Assembly (NCBI GenBank): GCA_902789395.1
Contig: CADANY010000013.1
Coordinates: 39,441-103,440 of the forward strand
Source of the DNA: an uncultured Bacteroidia bacterium
Lineage (GTDB): Bacteria; Bacteroidota; Bacteroidia; Bacteroidales; UBA932
Length of the DNA stretch: 64,000 bases
Reading direction: 5' to 3'
The notes below the pieces were generated by a model. The model was not told the origin of the DNA. It did no database searches and was given only the letters and a program-made list of their open reading frames with translations. This document shows, in pieces, positions 1-8,113 of the stretch (the stretch's first letter is position 1; the number at the start of each line of letters is the position of its first letter). Both the position numbers and the translations under genes were made by a program.

Positions 1-807
1 GCCGCCGGGTCTCCGGGAGAGGATTCGATCCGGTTTGCCGCTGCCGTGGAATTGCTCCACAATGCGACGCTTCTGCATGATGATGTCGTTGACGGGAGTC
101 CGACGCGACGCGGTCAGCCGACCGTTCTTTCCATTCTCGGAGGACCGGCTTCCGTTCTGATCGGGGATTTCTGGCTGGTCAAATGCATCCGCTGTATTCT
201 CTCGGCCGACCGGTATAGCGAGGAAGTCGTTCGGATGTTTGCCGGCACCCTGTCCGACCTGGCAGAAGGAGAGATGCTCCAGCTCCAAAAATCGACGGAG
301 TGCGACACGACGGAGGAAGACTATCTCCGGATTATCTACTGCAAGACGGCGTCGCTTTTCGTTACGGCCTGCCGGAGCGCAGCCCTTTCTGTTGGGGCAC
401 CTGAGGAATATGTCGAAGCCTTGGTTTCTTATGGACGGAATCTCGGGATTGCTTTCCAGATAAAGGACGATATCCTTGATTATCAGGGAGGAGAGGCCCT
501 TGGAAAGCCTTCCGGACAAGATCTGCAGGAGCAGAAGATTACCCTTCCTCTGCTCTATGCCCTTGCTTCCGTCCCGGCGGAAGAGGCCGGCCGGATCCGA
601 CGGCAGATTTCGACCCTGTCCGATTCGCCCGGAGCCATTCCGGATATCATCGCCTTTGTCCGGGACCGTGGGGGTATCGACGCTGCATCCGCCCGACTGG
701 ACAGGTATATTGAAGATGCGATCCGTTCGCTTGCTCCGCTTCCGGATTCAAAAGAAAAATCGTATCTTTCGGAACTGGCTCTCTATGTGGGAGTCCGATC
801 AAACTGA
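1..807 (+). CDS. Polyprenyl diphosphate synthase, 5'-truncated by window edge
   Basis: This is a trans-isoprenyl diphosphate synthase that condenses isopentenyl diphosphate onto an allylic primer. The product is probably the quinone side chain, but chain length cannot be read from this fragment. The frame is open from base 1, so the true start lies outside the window; the GTG at 46 is internal. The first aspartate-rich motif (HDDVVD, followed by GSPTRRG) is encoded near 79-96 and the second (KDDILD) near 463-480. These two DDxxD sites bind Mg-diphosphate. The visible 268 codons cover all but roughly the first 50 to 60 residues of a normal synthase of about 325 residues. holB follows after 6 bp in the same direction. 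Family assignment is firm; the exact product is not. Confidence 0.93.
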   Translation, partial: AAGSPGEDSIRFAAAVELLHNATLLHDDVVDGSPTRRGQPTVLSILGGPASVLIGDFWLVKCIRCILSADRYSEEVVRMFAGTLSDLAEGEMLQLQKSTECDTTEEDYLRIIYCKTASLFVTACRSAALSVGAPEEYVEALVSYGRNLGIAFQIKDDILDYQGGEALGKPSGQDLQEQKITLPLLYALASVPAEEAGRIRRQISTLSDSPGAIPDIIAFVRDRGGIDAASARLDRYIEDAIRSLAPLPDSKEKSYLSELALYVGVRSN

Positions 808-813
808 TTTAAG

Positions 814-1806
814 ATGGAACTGTCTGACATCCGTGGAAATGATGCCGTCGTCGGCGCCCTTCGGGGAATGGTCGACAGCGGACGGATTCCGCACGCCCTG
901 CTGCTTCATGAGAATGACGGCGGCGGAGCGTTCCCGATAGTCATAGCGTTCCTGCAGTATCTGTATGGGCCCTCCGGGGGGCGTGTCGGGAAACTGATCC
1001 ATCCGGATGTCCATTTCGTTTTTCCCGTTGCGGGAAAGGACAAGCCGGTTTCGGAGCAGTTCATCCGTCCGTTCCGGGAACTGGCGCTTTCCAATCCGTT
1101 GTTCCGGGAGGGAGACCTGTATGCCGCTCTCGGGTTCGAGGGCAAGCAAGGGCTGATTTCGGTCAATGAGTCGAAGTCCCTTCTGGATAAGCTCTCTCTT
1201 TCCGGTGTTGAGGGCGGTTATCGTTCCGTTGTCCTTTATCTTCCGGAGAAGATGAACCAGCAGGCGGCAAATACGCTGCTCAAGATGGTCGAAGAACCGC
1301 CCGAGAAGACACTTTTTTTGCTGATTACCCATGAACCTGAGAAAGTGCTGAAGACCATTTTCTCGCGATGCCTTTTCCTTCGGGTCATGCCTCCTTCTCC
1401 GGAGAACGAAATAGCCCTTGGGCGCCATCAGGATGGCGATTCCCAGGCTTACATGGATATTTTTTCAGACTTGATGCGCGCGCTGCTGGACAAGGATCTG
1501 CTCACGGCGCTGGAAACGGGCGAAGCGATTGTTTCCCTGGAAAACAGGGAAAAACAGAAATCTTTCTGTAAATTTGCTTCACAATGTCTCCGCTGGATTT
1601 TTCTGCGGCAGCAAGGGATGGGAGATCTTGCCCATATCCCGGATGAGTGGTCGGAAACGATCTCGGACTTCTCCTCCCGCTGCAGGAAAACGTTCCCCCG
1701 CGGAGCGGCTAAACATATCGACAGGGCTGTGATGCTTCTGGAAAGGAACGTCAGCCAGAAGGTGCTCTTCACAGATCTTGTCAACAGGCTTTATTTGATT
1801 GTATAA
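814..1806 (+). CDS. holB: DNA polymerase III delta' subunit
   Basis: This is a 330-residue AAA+-fold clamp-loader subunit that helps load the beta sliding clamp during replication. The start matches delta' proteins (MELSDIRGNDAVVGALRGMV, then RIPHALLLHE). A conserved core segment reads NTLLKMVEEPPEKTLFLLIT, which corresponds to the sensor and arginine-finger region of DnaX/HolB proteins, and is followed by SRCLFLRVMPP. The Walker A site is degenerate (ENDGGGAF instead of GxxGxGKT), as expected for delta', which does not hydrolyse ATP. The ATG lies 6 bp after the prenyl synthase stop and the gene ends 1 bp before the start of the PSP1 gene, so these genes are probably co-transcribed. Confidence 0.9.
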   Translation: MELSDIRGNDAVVGALRGMVDSGRIPHALLLHENDGGGAFPIVIAFLQYLYGPSGGRVGKLIHPDVHFVFPVAGKDKPVSEQFIRPFRELALSNPLFREGDLYAALGFEGKQGLISVNESKSLLDKLSLSGVEGGYRSVVLYLPEKMNQQAANTLLKMVEEPPEKTLFLLITHEPEKVLKTIFSRCLFLRVMPPSPENEIALGRHQDGDSQAYMDIFSDLMRALLDKDLLTALETGEAIVSLENREKQKSFCKFASQCLRWIFLRQQGMGDLAHIPDEWSETISDFSSRCRKTFPRGAAKHIDRAVMLLERNVSQKVLFTDLVNRLYLIV

Positions 1807-1807
1807 G

Positions 1808-2983
1808 ATGGACACAACTGCCAATGAAAATATCCGCTACGACTGTTTCCGAGGTTGTACGATAACGAAAGCGGAGGGGACGGGGGAGACCCGTTGCACC
1901 TATCGCCAGGGCTGCTGCAAGCTCGAGGTCTATGACTGGCTGAAAGGAGTCGGCCAGGAGCAGTTCAACCACCTGTTTGAAGTGCGTTTTAAAAATACGC
2001 GGAAGGGGATTTATGTCAATGGATCCGGCCAGAGCATCAAGACCGGCGACCTCGTGATTGTCGAGGCACAGACCGGTCACGATCTCGGTATCGTAACGCT
2101 GGAAGGGCCGATTGTGGCCCGGCAGATGAAGGCAAAGGGGATTGACCCGGAGACGACGACGTTCCGGAGGATCTACCGGAAAGCGAAGAGTTATGACATC
2201 GAAAAGTGGCAGGACGCGATTGCGCGCGAGGAAGAAACGATGATCCGCGCCCGCGTGCTGGCGGCAGACCTCGGACTTGAGATGAAGATCGGGGATGTCG
2301 AGTTCCAGGGTGACGGGACGAAAGCCATTTTCTATTATATCGCAGACGGCCGCGTCGATTTCCGGCAGCTGATCAAGGATTTTGCAGAAGAATTCCGCAT
2401 CCGGGTTGAGATGAAACAGATCGGCGCACGGCAGGAGGCCGGCCTGATCGGAGGACTCGGAATCTGCGGGCGGGAGCTTTGCTGTGCGAATTATATTACT
2501 AATTTCCAGTCGATTACAACGACTGCTGCTCGGACACAGGACCTGTCCCTCAATCCGCAGAAACTGGCAGGACAGTGCGGAAAGCTCAAGTGCTGCCTCA
2601 ATTATGAGGTGGCCGCCTATATGGACGCACAGTCCCGGATTCCGAAAGTCGTCGAACCGCTCGAATTCGAGGACGGCCTGGCTTATCTGGTCAAGACCGA
2701 TATCCTTCGGGAGACGATGTATTTTTCCTATGAGAAAGGTTCCCTCGCCGATATCTATCCGCTTCCGGCCGAGGAAGTCCGGGAAATCATGCAGATGAAC
2801 CGGCATGGACGCAGGCCCGAGTCGCTCCGGAAAGAGGAGTTGTCCGCCGGTCCTGAGTTTGTTACAGCCGTCGGGGATGACAGTATTTCCCGTTTCGACG
2901 AGGCAAAAAAGAAAAAGCACCGGAACAAAGGGCGCCGGAACGGAAACCGTCGTGGCCAAGGCTCCGGAAAACAGGAGTCCTGA
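1808..2983 (+). CDS. PSP1 domain protein (RicT/YaaT-like)
   Basis: This 391-residue cytoplasmic protein carries the PSP1 C-terminal domain. Diagnostic segments are GGLGICGRELCCANYI and LAGQCGKLKCCLNYE, with paired cysteines that in RicT-type proteins take part in Fe-S binding. The N-terminal part has another Cys group (CTYRQGCCKLEV). The C-terminal tail (about residues 360-391) is rich in Lys, Arg and Gly and looks disordered. I chose ATG 1808; a TTG at 1799 in the same frame overlaps the holB stop and is less likely. In Bacillus, RicT acts with partners in RNA processing and developmental regulation; the role in Bacteroidota is not established. The stop codon overlaps the gldH start (TGATG), so the two are translationally coupled. 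Confidence 0.88.
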   Translation: MDTTANENIRYDCFRGCTITKAEGTGETRCTYRQGCCKLEVYDWLKGVGQEQFNHLFEVRFKNTRKGIYVNGSGQSIKTGDLVIVEAQTGHDLGIVTLEGPIVARQMKAKGIDPETTTFRRIYRKAKSYDIEKWQDAIAREEETMIRARVLAADLGLEMKIGDVEFQGDGTKAIFYYIADGRVDFRQLIKDFAEEFRIRVEMKQIGARQEAGLIGGLGICGRELCCANYITNFQSITTTAARTQDLSLNPQKLAGQCGKLKCCLNYEVAAYMDAQSRIPKVVEPLEFEDGLAYLVKTDILRETMYFSYEKGSLADIYPLPAEEVREIMQMNRHGRRPESLRKEELSAGPEFVTAVGDDSISRFDEAKKKKHRNKGRRNGNRRGQGSGKQES

Positions 2984-3414
2984 TGCGCAGGGCCATCCCT
3001 CTCATCCTGATTTTTCTCTCGGTGCTTTCGTGCCGGGAGCCGATGTCCGTTGAGACCTATATCCATTCCGAGACGGGGCCTTATGCTTTCTCCGTCGACA
3101 TGAGCGATACGACAGCCGTTTATGACCTGACGATTTATACGCGGCTGGACGGGCCGCACCGCTATCTGGAATCTGATTTTGAGACGCCTCTGACGATCTA
3201 TTGGCGCTCACCTTCGGACAGTCTCTACAGCGAGACGGTCTATCTGCCGCTGGAAGGAGAGGATGAGAATTTTTATTCGCGGCAGCTGATGGTGCCATAC
3301 CGGGAGGATGTATCCCCGGTTGAGGCCGGAGTCTGGGCTCTGACCGTCACCCTGCCGTCTCCTGTTCCCGGACTCCGGGGGCTGGGGCTGATGACAACCA
3401 AGAGGAGGATTTGA
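2983..3414 (+). CDS. gldH: GldH-family gliding motility lipoprotein
   Basis: This 143-residue lipoprotein has a signal sequence ending in LSVLSC, with Cys17 as the lipidation site. The body (YAFSVDMSDTTAVYDLTIYT, then YLESDFETPLTIYW) resembles the GldH family, and the position directly after a PSP1 gene is the usual GldH neighbourhood in Bacteroidota. GldH is needed for gliding in Flavobacterium but is widespread in non-gliding Bacteroidales, where its role is unknown. The protein is slightly shorter than the roughly 160 residues usual for the family. The start overlaps the PSP1 stop by one base and trmB begins 3 bp after the stop. Assignment relies on context plus moderate sequence resemblance. 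Confidence 0.75.
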   Translation: MRRAIPLILIFLSVLSCREPMSVETYIHSETGPYAFSVDMSDTTAVYDLTIYTRLDGPHRYLESDFETPLTIYWRSPSDSLYSETVYLPLEGEDENFYSRQLMVPYREDVSPVEAGVWALTVTLPSPVPGLRGLGLMTTKRRI

Positions 3415-3417
3415 AAG

Positions 3418-4260
3418 ATGGGCCATGGAAAACTGAGAAAATTCGCTGAGAACGAGACGTTCCGCTGCCTGTTGCAACCGGCGGCGGAAGAGGTGATGTC
3501 CCACGGGGAAAACAAGGCGCTCCTGCTGAAGGACCATCCGATAAAGGGCCGGTGGAACCAGGAGATGTTTGCGGCTGACCAACCGATCATTCTGGAGCTC
3601 GGCTGTGGGAAAGGGGATTATACGATTGCCCTGGCGGAACGGCACCCCGAGATGAACTTCATCGGTGTCGATATCAAGGGCGCCCGACTTTGGAAGGGGG
3701 CCAAATATGCGACGGAGAAGGCGCTTCCGAACGTGGCATTCCTGAGAACCCGGATCGAGTTTATCCCGGCGTTTTTCGCTCCGGGCGAGGTCGCCGAAAT
3801 CTGGCTGACGTTCTCCGATCCGCAGCTCAAGAGCCCGAACAGCCGCCTGACCTCTCCGCTTTTCCTGGACCGATACCGCTCCTTCCTCGCTCCGGGAGGC
3901 ATTGTGCACCTGAAGACCGACTCCCGTTTCCTGCATGAATATACAAAGGCAGTTATTGCGGCGAACGGCCTTCCGGTCCTCACCTCCGGCACCGACATTT
4001 ATCACGAAGGCCTGACGGTCTTTGCTGCAGATGATGCCCGTCTGCGGGATCTCGCGGCCGTCACCGAGGTCCAGACCTTCTACGAAAGCATGTTCCTCGA
4101 GATGGGACTCCCCATCACCTACCTTTCCTTTACCCTCGACCGCCCCTTCGTCTCCTCAGGCAGTCGCAACTTCATCTTTCCGGCGGACTTCGACGAAAAG
4201 TTCTGGCGCGAGGCCGAAGGCCCCCGCCGCACCTTCTCCCACCAAAGAGCAAAGCAATAG
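3418..4260 (+). CDS. trmB: tRNA (guanine-N7-)-methyltransferase
   Basis: This 280-residue S-adenosylmethionine-dependent enzyme methylates N7 of G46 in the tRNA variable loop. The SAM-binding motif I reads ILELGCGKGDYTIALAE (about residues 59-75), followed by NFIGVDIKGARLWKGA and IWLTFSDPQLK. The last segment corresponds to the TrmB signature normally written FPDPWPK. Here the motif has TFSDPQLK, a variant common in Bacteroidales. Family length is about 220-260, so this protein is slightly long at its C-terminus, where residues 260-280 are rich in Arg and Lys. It closes the run of genes that starts at the left edge; miaA has its own promoter 45 bp downstream. Confidence 0.9.
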   Translation: MGHGKLRKFAENETFRCLLQPAAEEVMSHGENKALLLKDHPIKGRWNQEMFAADQPIILELGCGKGDYTIALAERHPEMNFIGVDIKGARLWKGAKYATEKALPNVAFLRTRIEFIPAFFAPGEVAEIWLTFSDPQLKSPNSRLTSPLFLDRYRSFLAPGGIVHLKTDSRFLHEYTKAVIAANGLPVLTSGTDIYHEGLTVFAADDARLRDLAAVTEVQTFYESMFLEMGLPITYLSFTLDRPFVSSGSRNFIFPADFDEKFWREAEGPRRTFSHQRAKQ

Positions 4261-4304
4261 TTCCACCGTGGGGGTGTGGGATGGATATGTACCGGTGGCA
4301 GAAG

Positions 4305-4336
4305 TTTGCGAAGGCGCGAAATAATTGCTATTTTTG
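4305..4336 (+). promoter_or_regulatory. Bacteroidota-type promoter for miaA
   Basis: A -33 element TTTG (4305-4308) is followed after 20 bp by a -7 element TATTTTTG (4329-4336), a good match to the Bacteroidota TTTG / TAnnTTTG promoter. Transcription should begin about 4339-4343, that is, at or within a few bases of the ATG at 4341. Confidence 0.6.
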
Positions 4337-4340
4337 ACGT

Positions 4341-5306
4341 ATGGGAAAGCGGGGAAATAATCCGGAAGCAGAAGTACCGATCCTAGAAACGGTTAATATA
4401 GAGGGTCTTGTGTCCATCTGGAAGGCAGGGGCCTTGGATCTTCTGTGCGTGCTGGGACCGACGGCATCGGGGAAGACGCGGTATGCCGTGGCCCTCGCCC
4501 GGAAATTGGACGCCCTGCTCGCCGAGTCCCGCAAGGCCCCTCGGGTTGAGATCATCTCCGCCGACTCTCGGCAGGTCTACAGGGGAATGGACATCGGGAC
4601 CGGAAAGGATCTGGAAGAGTACGGGGAGATTCCGTACCATCTGATCGATATCGTCGATGCGGGGGAGAAATATGACCTTTTCCGGTATCAGGCGGATTTT
4701 GAAAAGGTCTACCGGGAGATTCGGGAAAGAGGAAACATCCCGCTTCTCTGCGGGGGGACAGGCCTTTATATCCAGGCGGTGACGGAGGCGTTCCACCTGC
4801 CGGACGTGCCTGCGGATCCGGGGTTGCGAGCGGAGCTGGAAGAAGCTGATATCGAGGAGCTTCGCGAGGCGTATGCCGAGCGGACCGAGCCGGATCCCGA
4901 GGTGATGGTCAGCAAGAAGCGGCTGATCCGCGCCCTGGAGGTTCTCCTGAGCGGACGGCCCGTGCAAAGGAGCGATTATCAGCCCAAACGTACATTTTTT
5001 ATCGGCCTGTACCTCCCGAAAGAACAGCTACACGCGAAGATTGCCGCCCGCCTGAAGGCCCGTCTCGAAAGTGGGATGGTCGAAGAGGTGAAGGGGCTTC
5101 TCGAAAGCGGTCTCGGAGCAGAGGATCTTATCTACTATGGTCTTGAGTATAAGTTTATTACATACTATTTGACGGGGGTTATGGACCGGGAGACCATGGC
5201 TGCCCAGCTCGAAATGGCGATCCGGCACTTCGCCAAACGTCAGATGACTTTTTTCCGGTCCATGGAATCGAAAGGAACCTGTATCCACTGGACCGACCCT
5301 TCCTGA
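4341..5306 (+). CDS. miaA: tRNA dimethylallyltransferase
   Basis: This enzyme transfers a dimethylallyl group to N6 of A37 in tRNAs that read UNN codons. The P-loop reads LGPTASGKT (about residues 38-46) and is followed by EIISADSRQVYRGMDIGTGK, the substrate-binding region, and later by PLLCGGTGLYIQAV. The protein is 321 residues. The first 30 or so residues before the P-loop strand are longer than in most MiaA proteins, which begin almost at the P-loop. The promoter ends at 4336, so either the mRNA is leaderless at ATG 4341 or translation starts at an internal GTG or TTG, for example GTG near 4410. Function is certain; the start is not. Confidence 0.93.
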   Translation: MGKRGNNPEAEVPILETVNIEGLVSIWKAGALDLLCVLGPTASGKTRYAVALARKLDALLAESRKAPRVEIISADSRQVYRGMDIGTGKDLEEYGEIPYHLIDIVDAGEKYDLFRYQADFEKVYREIRERGNIPLLCGGTGLYIQAVTEAFHLPDVPADPGLRAELEEADIEELREAYAERTEPDPEVMVSKKRLIRALEVLLSGRPVQRSDYQPKRTFFIGLYLPKEQLHAKIAARLKARLESGMVEEVKGLLESGLGAEDLIYYGLEYKFITYYLTGVMDRETMAAQLEMAIRHFAKRQMTFFRSMESKGTCIHWTDPS

Positions 5307-5335
5307 AATATCTTAATTAATCATATGAACGAATT

Positions 5336-6610
5336 ATGAAAACGATCCATCGTCTTTGCTTGATGATCCTGGTCTCTGGCCTGGCCCTTGGCTGCAGTGG
5401 GAAGCCATCTTCTTCCCAACAGGTTGAAAAAGGTTTTGTTACGATTGCTTCTAACGGTGAGGCCACGGCCGTCATCCGTGTCCAGCAAAAAATGTTGAGC
5501 AGTGCATCGGCCTTTGTAAAAGATATTGAGAAGGCAGTCGGCGTCCGGCCGGAAGTGATCTCGTCGGTCTCGGATAAAGACAAGGGGCAGGAGGTCGTCA
5601 TCGGACATTTCTCAACGTACAGCGACCAGACCCATGCGGCCATTAAGGAGATCCGGCACGGATTTGTCATCAAGGCGGAGGAAGGGAAGATCATGATTGT
5701 CGGGACGGACGATGCATGGACGGTCCTGGGTCTTGAGTATTTCGGAGCGAAAGTCCTGACTGACCCGGCTTTCTGTTCGGAAGGGACGCTGAAGATTCCT
5801 GATAATTATAAGTATGTCCAGGATGAGGAGGATCCCCAGCTGATTGCGCGTCTGCTCTCGCAAGGCCGCAAGTTCGATCTTGTCCCTGTCCAGGTCGGAT
5901 CCTGCCCACGTGAAGGGAGCCTGACGGTTGCCCAAGGGGCCGCATCCGACGGCGAGTATGTCTATTTTACCATGAAGGGCAACGAAGACAGTTCGACCCA
6001 CAATTCGGAGGTCGCGGTATACCAGTACAAGCTTTCCCCGTTTACCCGCGTCGGCGTTTCGGAAACCTTCAACGGGCACCACGCCAATGATATGACCTTT
6101 GATACGAAGGGACGCCGCGTGCTGGTGGTCCATGGATCCGGGGCCAGCAATACCCTGACGGCCATCCCGGCGGGACCTTCCATGGGCGCTCCGGTCTCTA
6201 TCAAAACCAGCCTCGGAATCGGCGGCCTTACCTATAATGCCAAGCGCGACATTTACGGGATTACCCAGGGCGGCTCCAAATATCAGACGGCGGACGCGTC
6301 CTTCAAGATGATCAAGGATTATGGCCGGACGGACAACATGAAGGATACCTATACCGCCCAGGGGATGGGCAGCGACGATTCGTATGTCTATTTCCCGATG
6401 AGCCCGAACAGCAACTCTCCCGAAAAGGTCAATATCCTGGTCGCCTATGACTGGGACGGGAAGTATATCCGGAACCTGAAGATTCCGCTCACCCTGGAAT
6501 CCGAGAGCATGTTCTATGCGGCCGGAGAGTATTATGTCAATTTCTATAACAAGGCGGCCGTTCTTTACCGGGTCTATCCGAATCTGACCTACCAGTCCCA
6601 GGTCAAATAA
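5336..6610 (+). CDS. Secreted lipoprotein with predicted beta-propeller C-terminal region, function unknown
   Basis: This 424-residue protein has a lipoprotein signal (LVSGLALGCSG; Cys20). Residues about 34-140 (FVTIASNGEATAVIRVQQK, then QEVVIGHFS) resemble the alpha/beta domain often placed at the N-terminus of glycoside hydrolases such as the GH67 N-terminal type. No catalytic hydrolase domain follows. Residues about 165-420 show repeated beta segments such as AASDGEYVYFTMKGN, GSDDSYVYFPMS and SMFYAAGEYYVNFYN, which suggests a propeller. I do not recognise a family. It sits 29 bp after miaA and is separated from the uraA operon by a palindrome and promoter, so it is probably transcribed with miaA or alone. 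Confidence 0.6.
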   Translation: MKTIHRLCLMILVSGLALGCSGKPSSSQQVEKGFVTIASNGEATAVIRVQQKMLSSASAFVKDIEKAVGVRPEVISSVSDKDKGQEVVIGHFSTYSDQTHAAIKEIRHGFVIKAEEGKIMIVGTDDAWTVLGLEYFGAKVLTDPAFCSEGTLKIPDNYKYVQDEEDPQLIARLLSQGRKFDLVPVQVGSCPREGSLTVAQGAASDGEYVYFTMKGNEDSSTHNSEVAVYQYKLSPFTRVGVSETFNGHHANDMTFDTKGRRVLVVHGSGASNTLTAIPAGPSMGAPVSIKTSLGIGGLTYNAKRDIYGITQGGSKYQTADASFKMIKDYGRTDNMKDTYTAQGMGSDDSYVYFPMSPNSNSPEKVNILVAYDWDGKYIRNLKIPLTLESESMFYAAGEYYVNFYNKAAVLYRVYPNLTYQSQVK

Positions 6611-6638
6611 CCGGGATTGGATTTATTTGAATTTCTTG

Positions 6639-6671
6639 CAAATTTTTTCGTTGAACAGACGAAAAAATTTG
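6639..6671 (+). promoter_or_regulatory. Perfect 13-bp inverted repeat overlapping the uraA promoter
   Basis: CAAATTTTTTCGT (6639-6651) and ACGAAAAAATTTG (6659-6671) are exact inverted arms around a 7-nt spacer. The repeat covers the -33 TTG and the spacer of the downstream promoter. It may be an operator, or an AT-rich terminator for the upstream lipoprotein gene. Confidence 0.55.
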
Positions 6672-6680
6672 TTATATTTG
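6651..6680 (+). promoter_or_regulatory. Promoter of the uraA / DUF5020 / azgA-like operon
   Basis: TTG (6651-6653) and TATATTTG (6673-6680) are separated by 19 bp, matching the Bacteroidota -33/-7 arrangement. The 5' leader to the ATG at 6725 is about 40 nt and shows no riboswitch that I can recognise. Confidence 0.6.
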
Positions 6681-6724
6681 TGTGGTCTTTCGGCCGCAGG
6701 GACGCTACCTAATTTATTTAACAT

Positions 6725-8080
6725 ATGACAAGCAAAAGCCAAGCTATCTATGATGCCCGCACGCTCGGTCGCGGCAAGATGCTAACCCTCGGTCTCCAGC
6801 ACATGTTCGCCATGTTCGGCGCAACGGTCCTGGTTCCTGTGATCACCGGACTCTCGATGTCCGCCACACTCCTCTTCGCCGGTTTCGGCACGCTTCTGTT
6901 CCATTTCCTCACCAAGATGCGGGTCCCTGCATTCCTCGGCTCGTCCTTTGCGTTTCTCGGTGGCTACGCAGCTGTTGTCGCCATGGGAGAATCACAGGGC
7001 CTTTCTGCCGCAGAATCACTTCCTTACGCCTGCATCGGAGTCTTCTGTGCAGGCCTTTTTTATTTCGTCCTCGCCGGGCTTTTCGCCGCCTTCGGGGCGA
7101 AGAAAGTCATGCGGTTCTTCCCGCCGATCGTGACGGGACCGATCATTATCGCCATCGGTCTTACCCTGTCCGGCTCGGCTATCCAGAACTGCACGCAGAA
7201 CTGGTGGATCGCCCTTCTTGCCATTGCGATCATTATCGTCTGCAATATCTGGGGAAAGGGAATGATCAAGATAATCCCGATCCTGCTGGGCGTACTCGGT
7301 TCGTATCTGGTAGCTGCCTGCTTCGGACAGTGCGATTTCTCCGCCGTCAAGGATGCGGCTTGGGTCGGCCTTCCGTTCCAGTGGCAGAACACCGCATTCC
7401 ATGTCTTTAAGAACCCGAACTGGGGTCTTGTTGTTTCTGCCATCATCGCCATCCTGCCGATTTCCCTGGCAACGATGATCGAGCATATCGGAGACATGTG
7501 CGCCATCTCCTCGACGGTCGGGATCAACTATCTCGAGGATCCGGGTCTGCACCGTACCCTGATGGGTGACGGTCTTGCTACCGCCCTGGCTTCCCTGTTC
7601 GGCGCTCCGGCTAATACGACCTATGGTGAGAATACGGGCGTCCTGAACCTGACAAAGGTTTTCGACCCGCGCGTTATCCGTATTGCCGCGGTCTTCGCGA
7701 TTATCCTCTCCTTCTGTCCGAAATTCTCGGCGCTCATCAGTGCGATGCCGGCTGCGACGATCGGCGGCGTCTCCCTCGTTCTCTATGGTATGATTTCCGC
7801 TGTCGGCGTCAGGAATATCGTGGACAACCAGGTTGACTTCACCTCTTCCCGCAATGTGCTTATCGCTGCGCTGATCCTCGTCCTTGCCATCGGTATCAAG
7901 TACGGTGCAAACGACCATATCTCCCTGGGCTTTACCTCTCTTTCCGGTCTTGCCGTCGCTGCCCTTGTCGGTATTATCCTGAATGCCGTGCTGCCCGGGA
8001 AAGACTATGAGTTCGGAGCCAACCCGCAGGGCGACAAGGCTGTCGACTTCGAGATCAACCCTTCGCTCCGTAAAGACTGA
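6725..8080 (+). CDS. uraA: Uracil/xanthine permease of the NCS2 family
   Basis: This 451-residue inner-membrane symporter imports a nucleobase, most likely uracil. The N-terminal region LGLQHMFAMFGATVLVPVIT is the hallmark of UraA-type NCS2 transporters, and GLATALASLFGAPANTTYGE followed by NTGVLNLT matches their conserved loop and helix. About 12 to 14 hydrophobic segments are visible. Length is typical for the family. It heads a three-gene set with a Tsx-like outer-membrane protein and a purine-type NCS2 permease, with gaps of only 33 and 12 bp. A perfect palindrome overlaps its promoter, so repression by a nucleobase-responsive regulator is possible. Substrate is inferred from family resemblance. 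Confidence 0.9.
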   Translation: MTSKSQAIYDARTLGRGKMLTLGLQHMFAMFGATVLVPVITGLSMSATLLFAGFGTLLFHFLTKMRVPAFLGSSFAFLGGYAAVVAMGESQGLSAAESLPYACIGVFCAGLFYFVLAGLFAAFGAKKVMRFFPPIVTGPIIIAIGLTLSGSAIQNCTQNWWIALLAIAIIIVCNIWGKGMIKIIPILLGVLGSYLVAACFGQCDFSAVKDAAWVGLPFQWQNTAFHVFKNPNWGLVVSAIIAILPISLATMIEHIGDMCAISSTVGINYLEDPGLHRTLMGDGLATALASLFGAPANTTYGENTGVLNLTKVFDPRVIRIAAVFAIILSFCPKFSALISAMPAATIGGVSLVLYGMISAVGVRNIVDNQVDFTSSRNVLIAALILVLAIGIKYGANDHISLGFTSLSGLAVAALVGIILNAVLPGKDYEFGANPQGDKAVDFEINPSLRKD

Positions 8081-8113
8081 CAATCGATATATTAATCTCA
8101 TAAACTACGTTTT

